The position numbers were made by a program, and so were the translations under genes. From NCBI GenBank assembly GCA_944739405.2, contig OX123209.2, forward strand, positions 9,741,217 through 9,805,216: a stretch of 64,000 nt of DNA, in the 5' to 3' direction. How positions within the stretch are numbered: the first letter of the stretch is position 1; the number at the start of each line of letters is the position of its first letter. This document shows, piece after piece, positions 1-11,094 of this stretch. Below the pieces are notes generated by a model. It was not told the DNA's origin. It did no database searches and was given only the letters and a program-made list of their open reading frames with translations. The stretch comes from Euclidia mi. Taxonomy: Eukaryota > Arthropoda > Insecta > Lepidoptera > Erebidae.

Positions 1-752
1 GCACTACATTTACTGCGTTAGCGTACTGCCCATCTCTCTACCTGCTAGCTGAGGCCGGCTGACGCCGCACTGTGGGCTGAAATCAGCGTTTCATAAAAAT
101 TCAATTTTTTTTTTTAAAGTGGAATGTAAGGGAATTAGGGCCAATTGTGCGATAGCAGAGTTATCGTATTTTTTATGTTGTCTCCATACAAATTTTTAAA
201 GAAAAAATTCTCTAACTTCCGTTTACGTACCCATTTCATAAAGAGTATATTTTTAGGCATGTAATTGGATTCCTCCAGCATTCCATGTGAAAAAAATGTC
301 ACTTTAAAAAAAAAATGTGAATGTCTATGAAACGTTGATCTCAGCCCACAGTGCGCCGCTTGCCTGACTCTATTGGTTGTGGCTCTCCTAATGCTGCTTT
401 CCTTCAGGTTCCAGGTTCACGTTAAGACTCCGGCTACGCTCCTAGACCGCTACACTTTCCTGCATCGCCTTCGGCGTCACCTCTGCCGAAGAGTCTGGCC
501 TGCCCTGCTCATCGTTCTCGCACCGCCGGCGTCTGCCAGCTGAACCAACGGCCTGCGAGGATCTACCGCTACTCGCAGCCTTCGAGCAGCCTGCCTACAC
601 ACTACCGGAGGGAACAGCGTGGGAGACTGCAGCTCCTTAGTGTTCAGGCCAGTGTCGTGTTGTTGGTCGGTCATACTCGTGGCAAGGGAAGTGAGACAAT
701 ACTCGGCAAATAAACGCATAGAACCTTTTCTGCGTTTTACCACCAGAACCCG
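1..752 (+). other. GC-rich repeat remnant, possible solo LTR end, split by a small inverted-repeat element
   Basis: Positions 355-752 are markedly GC-rich and end in an AATAAA signal (710-715) followed about 35 bp later by a segment ending CCCGTTACA, an arrangement typical of the R-U5 end of insect LTRs. No primer-binding site or gag follows; the I-clade endonuclease reading frame starts at once. This suggests a solo or truncated LTR, but the 5' end is outside the window or unclear and no second copy is present here. The retroelement family is not determined. Confidence 0.35.
67..354. mobile_element. MITE-like inverted-repeat element
   Basis: The two ends form an imperfect inverted repeat of about 32 bp (outer 14 bases GCACTGTGGGCTGA on the left, its complement at 341-354 on the right). 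Homology continues inward through T-rich and AAAGTG-containing segments. The 288-bp body has no reading frame. Size, AT-rich core and paired ends fit a non-autonomous DNA transposon. The target duplication is not clear, so the superfamily is unassigned. Confidence 0.7.
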
Positions 753-756
753 TTAC

Positions 757-1264
757 ACAAGACTAATTAAGCCATATTTAAACTACAAAGTTTTAAACAC
801 TAGATTTTATGAAGAAATTCAAACTGTAGCTCTGTCCTTATCTACGGTGTATGGTAGCTTGACTATTCTTTGTGTATACTGTCCTCCTTCTAGTGGACAT
901 ATATGGATAAATAGACTACGTAATATTATTAATGATCTTCCAAAGCCTATATTTGTCAGTGGTGACTTTAATGCACACCACATTGCTTTTGGTTGTATAT
1001 CCACTAAGAGCAGAGGTCAGGATTTATTTAATATAATTGATGACTTGGATTTATGTATATTAAATGATGGTAGTTTTACAACTGTTAACAACCCGAGACG
1101 AAATCAGTCTGCAATTGATGTAAGCTTTATTAGTGCTAACCTCGCATCAATATGCGAGTGGTCTGTACATGATGATGCCATGGGCAGCTATCACTACCCA
1201 ACAATAACAGAGATTTCACTACATATAAATAAATATTATATTAATCCTCATGTTGATAGGTTAT
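757..1264 (+). pseudogene. APE-type endonuclease domain of the I-clade element (fragment)
   Basis: The translation contains the endonuclease signatures VSGDFNAHH (metal and phosphate site) and AIDVSFIS, then GSYHYPT in place of the usual S-D-H-x-P, so the C-terminal catalytic Asp-His motif is altered. The domain would nick target DNA to prime reverse transcription. The N-terminal third is absent, and an apparent ATG at 619 lies in unrelated upstream repeat. The frame stops just after the TA at 1264-1265 where the Tc1-like transposon entered and resumes in the same protein family at 5590. Confidence 0.75.
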
Positions 1265-1302
1265 AAACTAGTCACAAAAATTAAGGGATATAAAAAAAAA
1301 TC

Positions 1303-2195
1303 CAAAGGAGAAGTTGCAACTTCCATATAAAATTACCCCACGTCCGACAGCTGAGAAAAATATCTCAAATTGTAGATAAAATTGAGTATTAATAAGTTGC
1401 ATACCTCTGATGGTCATCCTTACTGGCTATCATACTTAGAAATTGCTCCAAATATTGTTTCAGGCGCAGTATTAAGTACTTATCTTAAAAATATTTTACT
1501 TTCAATCATGCAATATCTACTACTCTAACGACCATAAAAAAGTGGAATAAAGATTAAACAAATGAACATATTTTTTTATAGACCAGTATCCCCGAACACA
1601 TTTTCTAAAAGCGCTCCTAACGGAGAGTAGCGATCGATAGAGTCCGCTAGGGGGCGCATTTAGAAAATGTATGGAAATTGTTCCCGACGACTAGGCTATC
1701 GTCCACCGTGACGATCGAGTGCAAATTCGTACTAGACCCTCTGATATCTTAATTAATTCCTCATATGTCTCGGAAAATCATATTAACTTCTTCGCTAGAT
1801 GCTTTCAACATCGCAAAGGGAACTCTGTTGGTTTAGATTATGTTCTTCGACATAATCTGCTAGTAACAAGTTTGGTTTAAGCATATTTAGTCTTATTGTT
1901 TGACAAAACTCTTTTCAGTATAATATGTGCTTTATTCTAACCTAGTATAATAACTATTATCAAACGTGAGTTATTACAGTGTTTAATTGCTTTTTAATCC
2001 TATTCTAAAACTAAAATCAGAAGTTAGTATATTACAGGTTTTCTACTCCTGAATTAATATTTAGAGCAATTTTTTTATGTGCTAGCCAGTAAGGATGATT
2101 TCCGGAAGTATATAATTTTTTTATACTGATTTTTAGCGAATTTTTGAGATACGTTTCTTTGCAGTCGGAAGTGGGGCATTTTTGCTACTTCTTCT
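1303..2195. mobile_element. unclassified insert inside the left arm of the Tc1-like element
   Basis: The right Tc1 arm is continuous across the point where the left arm is interrupted: left 1266-1302 matches the outer end and homology resumes at about 2196. The insert has its own diverged inverted repeats, roughly 1303-1560 against 1930-2195 (for example CATCCTTACTGGCTA at 1413 against its complement near 2080). A smaller inverted pair surrounds 1597-1670 (ATTTTCTAAA and its complement). No meaningful ORF is seen. Superfamily and TSD are unclear. Confidence 0.5.
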
Positions 2196-2931
2196 TTTTG
2201 GGTGATTTTCAACAAGCTGTAACTCCGAGGAAAATGGTCGTACAGAAAAAATAAAAAAAGCAAATTGTAGCTCCAAGTGTCTAGTTTTCAGATCTGACCA
2301 TGAAAAATTTTTGTCATGTCCAGGTCTGGAGAAATCCTAAGAAAACTGCCGAAAAAAAATTTTTCCAAATTTTTTCCCGTCTAAAAAAAGGTCCACGGGC
2401 TTCAAAAAAATTTTTTTGATTGTTTCGTTTAAAAGCTCTTCTAGGGAATTTAATACTCTTTAATTTGGCCTATTCAAAAAACCTGTACGACGATTTGCCG
2501 CGGAGTTATCGTCAATCAAAGCAAAAAAGTTATTTTTGACTTTGATATTCAATAACTTCGGAAATAATGATTGTACAGGAAATCGAAGGAGGGTTTTGAA
2601 AACTGCACGATATTCTCTATAAGAAAATTTTTTTTGAATTGAAAACTCGGACTGAAAAAAAGACAAAAATTCGCATAATTAAGGATATTTGGATAACTTG
2701 GTATAACTTTGGATAAAATGGATGAACGAAGGATATCGTCGGTAATTTTTCAACCTCTAAGTGTCCCCTAAAATCCCTCAAAAATTTAAAGCGCTGCGAT
2801 TTTTTTTTCATTGTGCCCCGAAGCTTCAAATTCTTTGTTTTTGCAAAAATCACCATTATGAGCAATTTAGTGATTTTTATTAATTTTTTCAATGAAAAAA
2901 ATTTTTTTCTCTCTAAAATCTTTATTTTTTC
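2196..2931. repeat. left long inverted arm of the Tc1-like element
   Basis: This stretch is the reverse complement of about 4793-5555 with only scattered differences. Both arms share the unusual A/T-run-rich text around GGTCCACGGGC and CCAGACCTGGACATGAC (forms differ by strand). Apparent ORFs here occur mirrored on the other arm and are not genes. Arms of this length are far longer than the 20-30 bp typical of many Tc1 elements. Confidence 0.85.
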
Positions 2932-2964
2932 GAGGTTGCTCGGTCGGATTCGGATCCGCTTCTC

Positions 2965-3346
<382 letters not shown>

Positions 3347-3388
3347 CTGCAGCTGTTGAAGTACCTCTGTACGCACGGCAGTAACAGT

Positions 3389-4426
3389 TCAGTATCGTGT
3401 ATTGCCACCTCTGTTCTGAATCACAGCTCGTAAGCGCTCTTGCATGTTGATGCATCGTCGAATGTCACGTTGCGAAATTCCTTGCCAACAACGTAACAAC
3501 GCTTGAGTCAACTGATGAAGATTGTGCAGTTGCGGGTAGTCTCGCCGCAATCGACGCCCAAGCATGTCCCAAACATGCTCAATTGGGTTCAAATCAGGAC
3601 TCATAGCTGGATGATTAAGCGTTGTTACGTTGTTGGCGCGGAGAAAAGTTCGCGTGCGAACTGCAGTATGAGGACGAGCATTATCCTGCATCAAAATGAA
3701 CCGTCTTGCTCCCATGCGTGTGCGCATAGGCAGGACGTGTGGTCTCAGAAACTCGTCGACATACCTGTCGGCAGTCAACGTCCCACCAACGATGACCAAC
3801 GGGGTTCTGGTATTGAAGGACACGCCTGCCCACACCATGACGGATCCGCCATTAAAAGCCGTAACTGGTCTTGTAAAACCATCCCGATCTCGTTCCCCGC
3901 GACGGCGCCAAACGAGAGATCGTCTATCGCTGCCATGAAGACAAAATCGAGATTCGTCAGTCCATAAGACACTGGTCCACTGTCTACGACCCCAATGGTG
4001 ATGGTCATGCGCATAAGCCAATCGGGCTCGACGATGTCGTGGAGTGAGCATAGGCACGCGATTTGCGCGTCGCGCGCGTAGTCCCTGCTCTCGAAAGCGA
4101 TTTCGGACCGTTGATGCCGAGATGTGTTGTTGGGGAGGACGTTGTCGACGATTGCGGAATTGAGGAGCGATCGTGTGAGCATGGGCAGTAGGGTTTCGAC
4201 GAGCTTCGCGAATGATAGCTCGATCATCACGCTCGGTAGTGATTCGTCGTCTACCTTGACCCGGACGACGATCGTAACTTTGAGTCGCGTTAAATCGGGC
4301 ATAGGCACGACTGACAACAGACTGACTCACTCCCATAGAAGCTGCTACTTCCACCTGACTGTAGCCCTCTTGAAGGAGGGTAACAATGCGAGCCACATCT
4401 GTGGCAGCTAAATGTCGGCGAGGCAT
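3389..4426 (-). CDS. Tc1-like transposase, 345 aa, apparently intact
   Basis: The protein starts with an N-terminal helix-turn-helix pair (ARIVTLLQEGYSQVEVAASM, residues about 12-31, then a second HTH domain) and a basic GRPR-like hinge (PGQGRRR). The catalytic core has WTDESRF, LMQDNARPH and DLNPIEHVWD. The last D and E are 34 residues apart, the DD34E signature of Tc1. It would bind the element's ends and cut and paste at TA sites. Length matches the family's usual 340-350 residues and no stop or frameshift is seen. The start codon directly follows AT-rich leader sequence. Activity is an inference; the left arm of this copy is damaged by an insert. Confidence 0.93.
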   Translation of the reverse strand: MPRRHLAATDVARIVTLLQEGYSQVEVAASMGVSQSVVSRAYARFNATQSYDRRPGQGRRRITTERDDRAIIREARRNPTAHAHTIAPQFRNRRQRPPQQHISASTVRNRFREQGLRARRANRVPMLTPRHRRARLAYAHDHHHWGRRQWTSVLWTDESRFCLHGSDRRSLVWRRRGERDRDGFTRPVTAFNGGSVMVWAGVSFNTRTPLVIVGGTLTADRYVDEFLRPHVLPMRTRMGARRFILMQDNARPHTAVRTRTFLRANNVTTLNHPAMSPDLNPIEHVWDMLGRRLRRDYPQLHNLHQLTQALLRCWQGISQRDIRRCINMQERLRAVIQNRGGNTRY

Positions 4427-4792
4427 ATCAAAATGCCAAAGGTGATTATCAAAGAAAGCTTACAGAAAATTCACGAAAGAAATTTAAGCTAGAAAGAATA
4501 CAAAAAGTTTAAGTTTTGTGTGAAGAAAAGCCGAAATCTGCGGGGGGTATATCAATTTGTTTTTATTGAATTTTTAAAATGAGATCTGAAACTAAGGCAG
4601 TTGTAGCGGTCAGAAAAAATTGAATTAATTTTTTTTGACAATAGTGGAGCATTCTGAAGACGTTAAAAAAAAAATAAAAAAAAAAAAAATAAAAAAAAGA
4701 AATTTCGAAAAAAAAATTTGAAAAAAAATTTCGAAAAAATTGAAAATTTTTTTTTGTTTTTTCCAATTTTTTTAAAAAATCAATCTCTTTAA
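4427..4792. other. AT-rich spacer between transposase start and right arm
   Basis: This is the leader of the minus-strand transposase. It contains long A and T runs (about 4665-4790) of low complexity. No gene or further repeat boundary is visible apart from the arm starting near 4793. Confidence 0.6.
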
Positions 4793-5555
4793 TCGAAAAA
4801 ATAAAGATTTTAGAGAGAAAAAATTTTTTTCATTGAAAAAATGAATAAAAATCACAAAATTGCTCATAATGGTGATTTTTGCAAAAACAAAGAATTTGAA
4901 GCTTCGGGACACAATGAAAAAAAAATCGCAGCGCTTTAAATTTTTGAGGGATTTTAGGGGACACTTAGAGGTTGAAAAATTACCGACGATATCCTTCGTT
5001 CATCCATTTTATCCAAAGTTATACCAAGTTATCCAAATATCCTTAATTATGCGAATTTTTGTCTTTTTTTCAGTCCGAGTTTTCAATTCAAAAAAATTTT
5101 TTTTTCTGAAAGATGTTTACATTTTCTTATAGAGAATATCGTGCAGTTTTCAAAACCCTCCTTCGATTTCCTGTACGATCATTATTTCCGAAGTTATTGA
5201 ATATCAAAGTCAAAAAGAACTTTTTTGCTTTGATTGGCGATAACTCCGCGGCAAATCGTCGTACAGGCTTTTTGAATAGGCCAAATTAAAGAGTATTAAA
5301 TTCCCTAGAAGAGCTTTTGAACGAAACAATCAAAAAAATTTTTTTGAAGCCCGTGGACCTTTTTTTAGACGGGAAAAAATTTGGAAAAATTTTTTTTCGG
5401 CAGTTTTCTTAGGATTTCTCCAGACCTGGACATGACAAAAAAGTCAGATCTGAAAACTAGACACTTGGAGCTACAATTTTCTTTTTTTATTTTTTCTGTA
5501 CGACCATTTTCCTCGGAGTTACAGCTTGTTGAAAATCACCCAAAAATTTGGAATT
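4793..5555. repeat. right long inverted arm of the Tc1-like element
   Basis: Reverse complement of 2196-2931, uninterrupted, and joined directly to the outer terminal repeat at 5556-5587. Because this arm is intact, it gives the ancestral text against which the insert in the left arm can be defined. Confidence 0.85.
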
Positions 5556-5589
5556 TTTTTTATATCCCTTAATTTTTGTGACTAGTGTA

Positions 5590-6449
5590 TAATTATAACA
5601 AAGCAGATTGGAAAAAGTTTAAAACTATTTCTAAAATAATATTCAATGATTTAGTTCTAAAATTATATGATCCTTTTTCAACCTATAATGATTTTTGTTC
5701 TCGAAGGGATAATTTAAAAGTAAAGACAATTCCTAAACTCAATTAACCTAATAATTTCAAAGTAGACCTCCAGCTCCTTGGTGGAATGACATTTGTGAAA
5801 AAAGTGTTATTGCCTCTTACAATGCATTGAAACTCTATAGAAGTGAACCTACTATGGATAACTATTTAGATTATAAGAGAAAAGAGGCATTTAAAAAAAT
5901 AACCAGATTAGAACAAAAAAGAATATGTTGGAATAACTTATGTAACACTTTTAATAGAACTACTCCTATAAGTAAGATTTGGAATCTTCTAAAAATGTTC
6001 AAAGGTATAAGAGCTGGTAATTAATCATATAAAGATGAGTTTATTTCTCAATTTCTAGATAAATTATCTGACAATAGCAATCTAAATAATATTAATAGTT
6101 TAGGTAATATTTTCGAATTAAATAATGATAATCCAAATTCAAAATTTTTGCCAGATGTTTTTACACGGTCTGAATTTAAAATGACTTTGATATCTCGGAA
6201 AGACACTGCACCTGGTTTAGATGATTTCCCCGATTGTACTTTTAAAAATTTAGATGAATCAGCACAAAAAATATTTCTTAATATTCTTAATTTACTTTGG
6301 CATTGTAAATGTATTCCACAATAATGGAAAACACAATGTGTCATTCCGATACTCAAACCAAATAAACCTCTAGAGCTTGCCAGCTCTTATAGACCAATAT
6401 CACTGTCGTCATGTCTAGTTAAACTATTTGAAAATATGACTAAAATTGT
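5590..6449 (+). pseudogene. I-clade ORF2: linker and N-terminal RT segment
   Basis: Translation in drifting frames gives a lysine-rich linker (KADWKKFKTISKII) then RT motifs: a DTAPGLDDFP segment and SYRPISLSSC, which match RT motifs 1-2 of non-LTR enzymes. Several stops (for example after 6024 and near 6322) break it. It continues the endonuclease fragment that ends at 1264. Confidence 0.7.
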
Positions 6450-7156
6450 TTGGATTGGTATATGGAATCTAACGGCATCATTCCGCATGTACAATATGGA
6501 TTTCGTCGAGGGCGAAGTTGTGCAGACAGCTTCACTTCCTTAATTTCAGACCTGAAACATGCAAAGAATAATAAGTTACACACTGTTTGTGTATTTTTAG
6601 ATGTTCAAGGTGCTTTTGACAGTCTAGATCCGGCTATACTTGTACAAGTTATGTCTAGGTTAGGTGTGCCTGGTCAACTATGTAAATGGATATATCATTT
6701 TTTGAATAATAGAACACTCTATGTAAGGCATAATAATACATTGCATGGTCCAAAATGTGCATCTAAGGGTACAATGCAGAGTGCTACACCTAGTCCTTTG
6801 TTATACAATATATATACAAGTGAAATCTGTAAATTTGTAAATAGTAATGTAGATATTTTGCAGTTTGTTGACGATATTGTTTTGTACAGTAGTAATTATA
6901 ATGTAGTAATTGTAATAGACAATATTAACAGAGCCTTGTCCCAACTATTTCACTATTACAATGATGTGTTACATTTAAAAATGAATCCCTCTAAAAGCAG
7001 TGCCATGATATTTGGAAATGAGAACACAAATTCAAAAGTAATCTATAACGGAGAATTTATAAATCCAGTGAATGTGAAGAAATTTTTAGACATAGTAGTA
7101 GATAAGAAATTAACCTTGGAGGAACATATTAAATCCATATCAAAAAATGCTCTTAA
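6450..7156 (+). pseudogene. I-clade ORF2: reverse transcriptase core
   Basis: Open frame with RT palm motifs: VFLDVQGAFDSL (first catalytic Asp), KGTMQSATPSPLLYN (the usual PQG reads MQS, a likely decay change) and FVDDIVLYS (the catalytic DD pair). Downstream MNPSKSSAMIF is the motif following the DD box. The protein copies the element's RNA at the nicked target. The frame is cut by the TTAA element at 7157 and resumes at 7710 in the same frame once one TTAA copy is removed. Confidence 0.82.
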
Positions 7157-7705
7157 AGCCGCGTATCGACTTCGCGCTACAAAAGGACGAACATTGGCGC
7201 GCGTTCCAGCCGCGCGAAATTGTTACCATTTTGGAGCGCGCGCCAATGTGTTTCTTGGAACGCTCGAACATGGACCGCCCCGTTCCATCTAGAGTCGGTT
7301 TTTTACCGCGCATCAAAGGCAACTCAATAGTGGCGCGCGCGCCAGTTGAGACGGACGTGATATTATTTTGTGTGTTCGTTACGTTCCGAGCGATGGATAA
7401 TCAAAGTTGCCGCTCAGAGAAGACGGTTGGAGGGAAATAAGTTGTAAAACAACTCTTTCATCTACCAACGCACTTTAAGTTTATGTTTTTTCTTCTGTAC
7501 AATACTGTGAATATAAACATAAACGCAGCTGCTGCTCGTGCACGACGGGCCTGCATGTTGAACGACCGAACACTGGAACAACTGCCGCGCGCGCCATGGC
7601 GCGCGGTGTTGATATCATTTGAATATTCGGAGCGCGTTCCGTGAACGCGCTCTCGGCGCGGGTGTGCATGGCGCGCGCGCCAGGAAAGCATAATGGATAC
7701 GCAGC
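7157..7705. mobile_element. non-autonomous piggyBac-type (TTAA) element
   Basis: TTAA at 7153-7156 and 7706-7709 flanks a 549-bp insert with short inverted ends (GCCGCGTATC left, GATACGCAGC right). Deleting the insert and one TTAA restores the RT reading frame with no loss or gain, which is strong evidence for precise TTAA insertion as done by piggyBac transposases. The body is rich in GCGCGC tracts, unlike its AT-rich surroundings, and has no transposase. Confidence 0.85.
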
Positions 7706-7709
7706 TTAA

Positions 7710-8151
7710 AGGATTAAATGTAATTAAATGTCTTGCAGGCGTTACATGGGGAGCTGACACGAAAATATTGTCAACTTTGTATAAAAGTATAGTTAGAAGT
7801 CATTTTGATTATAGTTCACTAGTGTATATAAATAGGACTCATGTAAATAAACTAGATCTATTGCAGAACAGGGCTTTGAGAACAATTTCTGGTGCAATGT
7901 GCTCTGCTCCCATAAGGGCCATGGAAGTGGAGACTAAAATAATGGCCCTAATTTTGAGACGCATTCCACTTGCAGAGAGATTCTGTCTTAAATTAATTGC
8001 TGCAAATAACAAGAAAATAATAAACAAAATAGAACCTTCTGTATGTAGAAACCCTGGACCTCTAACAACAGGAGAGATTCTCTTAAATGGTAAATCCCCA
8101 ACATTGGTCAAAATATTGCTGGAAACAGAAAACAGTTTTACTGGAATTTGA
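7710..8151 (+). pseudogene. I-clade ORF2: RT thumb region
   Basis: The frame continues with a leucine-rich thumb segment, LSTLYKSIVRSHFDYSSLVY and LLQNRALRTISG, a common pattern after the RT core in I and Jockey-type elements. It ends at a stop at 8149-8151; RNase H sequence follows in another frame, so at least one frameshift or nonsense change has occurred. Confidence 0.75.
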
Positions 8152-8199
8152 AAACCACGCCCATGGCCATGTTACTCTTTCTCTTATCAGTGTATTACA

Positions 8200-8803
8200 C
8201 ATCCCGTTAAAGAATTGCAAAATCCCATCAATAACAATTTAGATATGTTACAATTTATGGCAGATAATAAGAATTATTATGTTATTTATACTGATGGCAG
8301 TAAGGGTAGCGTGCTGCTATATATGATCCACAAGCTCAATTCTCTCTAAGCTTTGTTCTACACAATACATGCGACATATTCACTGCAGAGGCATATGCGG
8401 TTTATCAGGCATTAAAAACATATTCGCCAAATTAACAATAGCAAATACTTTTTGATTGTTTCTGATTCACTGAGTTTGATTAAAGCCTTAACTAACCTTA
8501 CAGTATCTTTTAAGACAAATTATATTCTATATTTAATCAAAGAAATAATTTATCAGTATTACCTTAAGCACAAAAAAAATGCATTTCTGTGGGTACCTTC
8601 ACACCGAGGTATCACTGGCAATGAAATAGTTGATAAAACTGCATATGAAGGTAGTAATGCTATTGATGTTAGAAATGCAATGGACATTCCTATGACTGAC
8701 TTCCTGCAATGTATTAATGAAAATTTTTGTAACTTATGGTTAGAATTGTGGAAAAAGACCAAAACACCAAAGGAAAATGGTACGGATGTATTCAAGAAAA
8801 ATT
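8200..8803 (+). pseudogene. I-clade ORF2: RNase H domain
   Basis: Motifs across two frames: VIYTDGSKG (first Asp), TAEAYAVYQALK (Glu), IVSDSLSLIKAL (second Asp) and WVPSHRGITGNEIVDK (last His/Asp motif). The domain removes RNA from RNA-DNA hybrids, and its position after RT supports I-clade placement. A small deletion near 8318-8330 and a frame change near 8440 disable it. The frame runs into a dispersed repeat at 8804. Confidence 0.82.
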
Positions 8804-9316
8804 GGGCAAGTGCGAGTCGGACTCGCGCACAAAGGGTTCCGTACCATCATCTATAAAAGAAAATCACGTTCGTTGTATGTATACTTAAATACTTTATAAG
8901 TTTCTACCTGTTTATTAAGATCGAGTAACAAATTGCTTAAAATTACGTTTTTTGTATGGGAGCCCCCCTTTATTATTTACTTTTTTTAAATTTAATTATT
9001 TATTTTGAAAGGTAATATACAACTACATATTCTGTAAAAATTTAAAGCGTCTACCTGTAACAGTTAGTAATTTTGAGCAAATACGAAAAAAAACACGTTT
9101 TTTGTATGGGACCCCCCTTAATTTTTTTTTTTTTTTTCATTTTTAGTATTTGTTGTTATAGCGGCAACCGAAATACATAATTTGTGAAAATTTCAGCTTT
9201 CTACCTATCATGGTTTATGAGATACAGCCTGGTGACAGACAGACGGACAGACAGACAGACAGCGGAGGCTTAGTAATAGGGTTCCGTTTTTTACCTTTTA
9301 GGTACGGAACCCTAAA
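8804..9316 (+). repeat. dispersed repeat of lepidopteran type (GGGTTCCGTACC / GGTACGGAACCC ends)
   Basis: Begins with a GTGCGAGTCGGACTCGCGCA segment followed by GGGTTCCGTACC and ends with GACAGACAGAC repeats and GGTACGGAACCCTAAAAA. Two internal TTTTTTGTATGGGA.CCCCCC segments (near 8947 and 9098) give it an inner repeat structure. I know this text as a common moth/butterfly interspersed repeat but am not sure of its class. It lies within the I-clade RNase H/C-terminal junction, next to the Copia insertion. Confidence 0.65.
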
Positions 9317-9323
9317 AATGACC

Positions 9324-9520
9324 TGTTAGATATACATCCATCAAATGAAACTAGTAATAGCTTATATGTAAATACAAAACGTAGGATTAAAATCATTCAG
9401 CTATATTTTATTGTCTATTCGAACTGATTTGAATGAATGAATAATAATTGTAATTGTTCTCGCTCACTTCCTAAAATATACTTTTTGCTGTTCGCTTAAT
9501 AGATGTGTTTTATTTCATTA
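9324..9520 (+). repeat. Copia 5' LTR
   Basis: Nearly the same text as 19808-20020. Compared with the 3' LTR, about 8 bp is missing near the 5' border and an insertion of a few bases (CCTCCACTG) is absent near 9496; otherwise differences are few. Starts TGTTA and ends TTTCATTA next to the primer-binding site. Confidence 0.85.
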
Positions 9521-9536
9521 GGTTATGGGCCCAGAC
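9521..9536 (+). other. primer-binding site, initiator tRNA-Met (internal half)
   Basis: GGTTATGGGCCCAGAC follows the LTR directly. It is complementary to the anticodon-stem region of initiator tRNA-Met rather than its 3' end, the half-tRNA priming known for Copia elements. Confidence 0.8.
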
Positions 9537-9704
9537 CCAATTAATTTAATCAGTTTTTATGTGCGTAATCGTAGTAAACAGTGTGTACAGTGGTCGATTA
9601 TTGTCGTTGCAATTACGTAACCGTGAATTTTTTGACTTTATTTCCGTATTGCAAGTGAACATAGTGATCCCACAGAACGCCGCCGGCGTGGTTGATCAAG
9701 GGAA

Positions 9705-11011
9705 ATGGCTTCCAGCACTAACTCGTTAATTGCAAATGTTCCGAAATTGAAAGGACGACAGAACTATAGCGAGTGGGCGTTTGCTGCAGAAAATTTGCTT
9801 GTACTCGAAGGAAACCTAAATTTTCTTAAGACTGAAGGTGCTGATGCTGCTATCGCAAGCCATGACGAAAGCCAAATTGATTCTTACCATTGATCTGTCA
9901 TTATATGTACATATAAAAAGTGCTACTACTACAAAACAGTTATGGCTGACGTTACAACAAATGTTTGATGATTCAGGTTTTTCGAGAAGAATCATGTTAT
10001 TAAGAAATCTAATATCAATACGTCTCGAAACATCAGATTCAATGACGAGTTACAATACTCAGATTATAGAAACAGGACAAAAATTATCGAGAGCAGGTTT
10101 TAAAGTAAATGATGAATGGATCGGCTGTCTAATGTTGGCTGGATTGCCGGAAAAATACTTCCCGATGCTCATGGCGATTGAACACTCCGGCATCGCCATT
10201 ACAGCGGACGTTGTAAGATCAAAATTGTTAGATATGATCGGGAATGAAGACTTGCCGGAATCGAGCGCTTTATACGCTAGAGGGCAGCACATGAGAAGCA
10301 AACATAAATCATTCAATAAAACCGGCAACTCGTTCAAAGATATGTCTGATACGTCAAATGTCAAATATGAAAATAACAGTCATTATAACAGTAAGAAGAA
10401 AAACATTAAACGTTATCGCTGTAAACAAACTGAACACTATAAAAACAAGTGCACACAAGTATTAGATGCCAAAACAAACAATACTAACGCGTTTTCTGCA
10501 GTATTTATAAGCGGAAACTTCAGCAAGTATGATTGGTATCTGGATTCCGGAGCAAGCGTACATATAACGTCAGATGTAAACAATATTCGAAATACATCAG
10601 AAAACACGAGTATTAAGGAGATTACAGCGGCTAATAAAGGTGTCATGCCTGTCTTATGCTCGGGTGATGTCGATATTGTTTCAGTTACTTCGAAATGCAA
10701 ATACTCCATTACAGTGAAGGAAGTGTTATGTGTGCCTAGTATTGCTACAAATTTATTGTCAGTTAGCAGGTTAATTCAAAATGGAAATACACTTCAGAAA
10801 AAATTGTTGTTACATTTATAACAGTAGAAATCAACTGGTTCGAGAGGCCAGTTTAGTTGATGGTGTTTATAAATTGAATGTGGAAAATAAACACGACTCT
10901 TTGTTTACAACAACAACTGATGGTAACAAAAGCGAACTGTGGCATCGGAGGATGGGCCACTTGAATAGCAGTGACTTAAATAAAATGAAAGAAGGTGCAG
11001 TTAGGGGATAG
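9705..11011 (+). pseudogene. Copia gag, protease and pre-integrase segment
   Basis: Starts MASSTNSLIANVPKLKGRQN, a typical Copia gag start. A frameshift near 9890 moves to the next frame, which carries the gag core (MFDDSGFSRRIMLLRNLISI), a degraded zinc knuckle (RYRCKQTEHYKNKC, first Cys lost), and the aspartic protease motif WYLDSGASVHIT. A second shift near 10800 leads to LWHRRMGHLN, the GAG-pre-integrase H/H motif. Gag would form the particle and the protease would cut the polyprotein. Two frameshifts and a stop at 11009 inactivate it. Confidence 0.85.
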
Positions 11012-11094
11012 ACTTCATGGATAAGGCTGTCATTGATAAAAGTACTTGTGTTGTGTGCTGTTAAGGAAAGCAGTCACGATTACCTTTCAACCAT

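Noticed and set aside
4860..5132. ORF resembling the end of the ORF at 2617-3408
   Set aside because: It is the mirrored arm of the Tc1 inverted repeat; the shared peptide comes from repeat DNA, not from duplicated genes.
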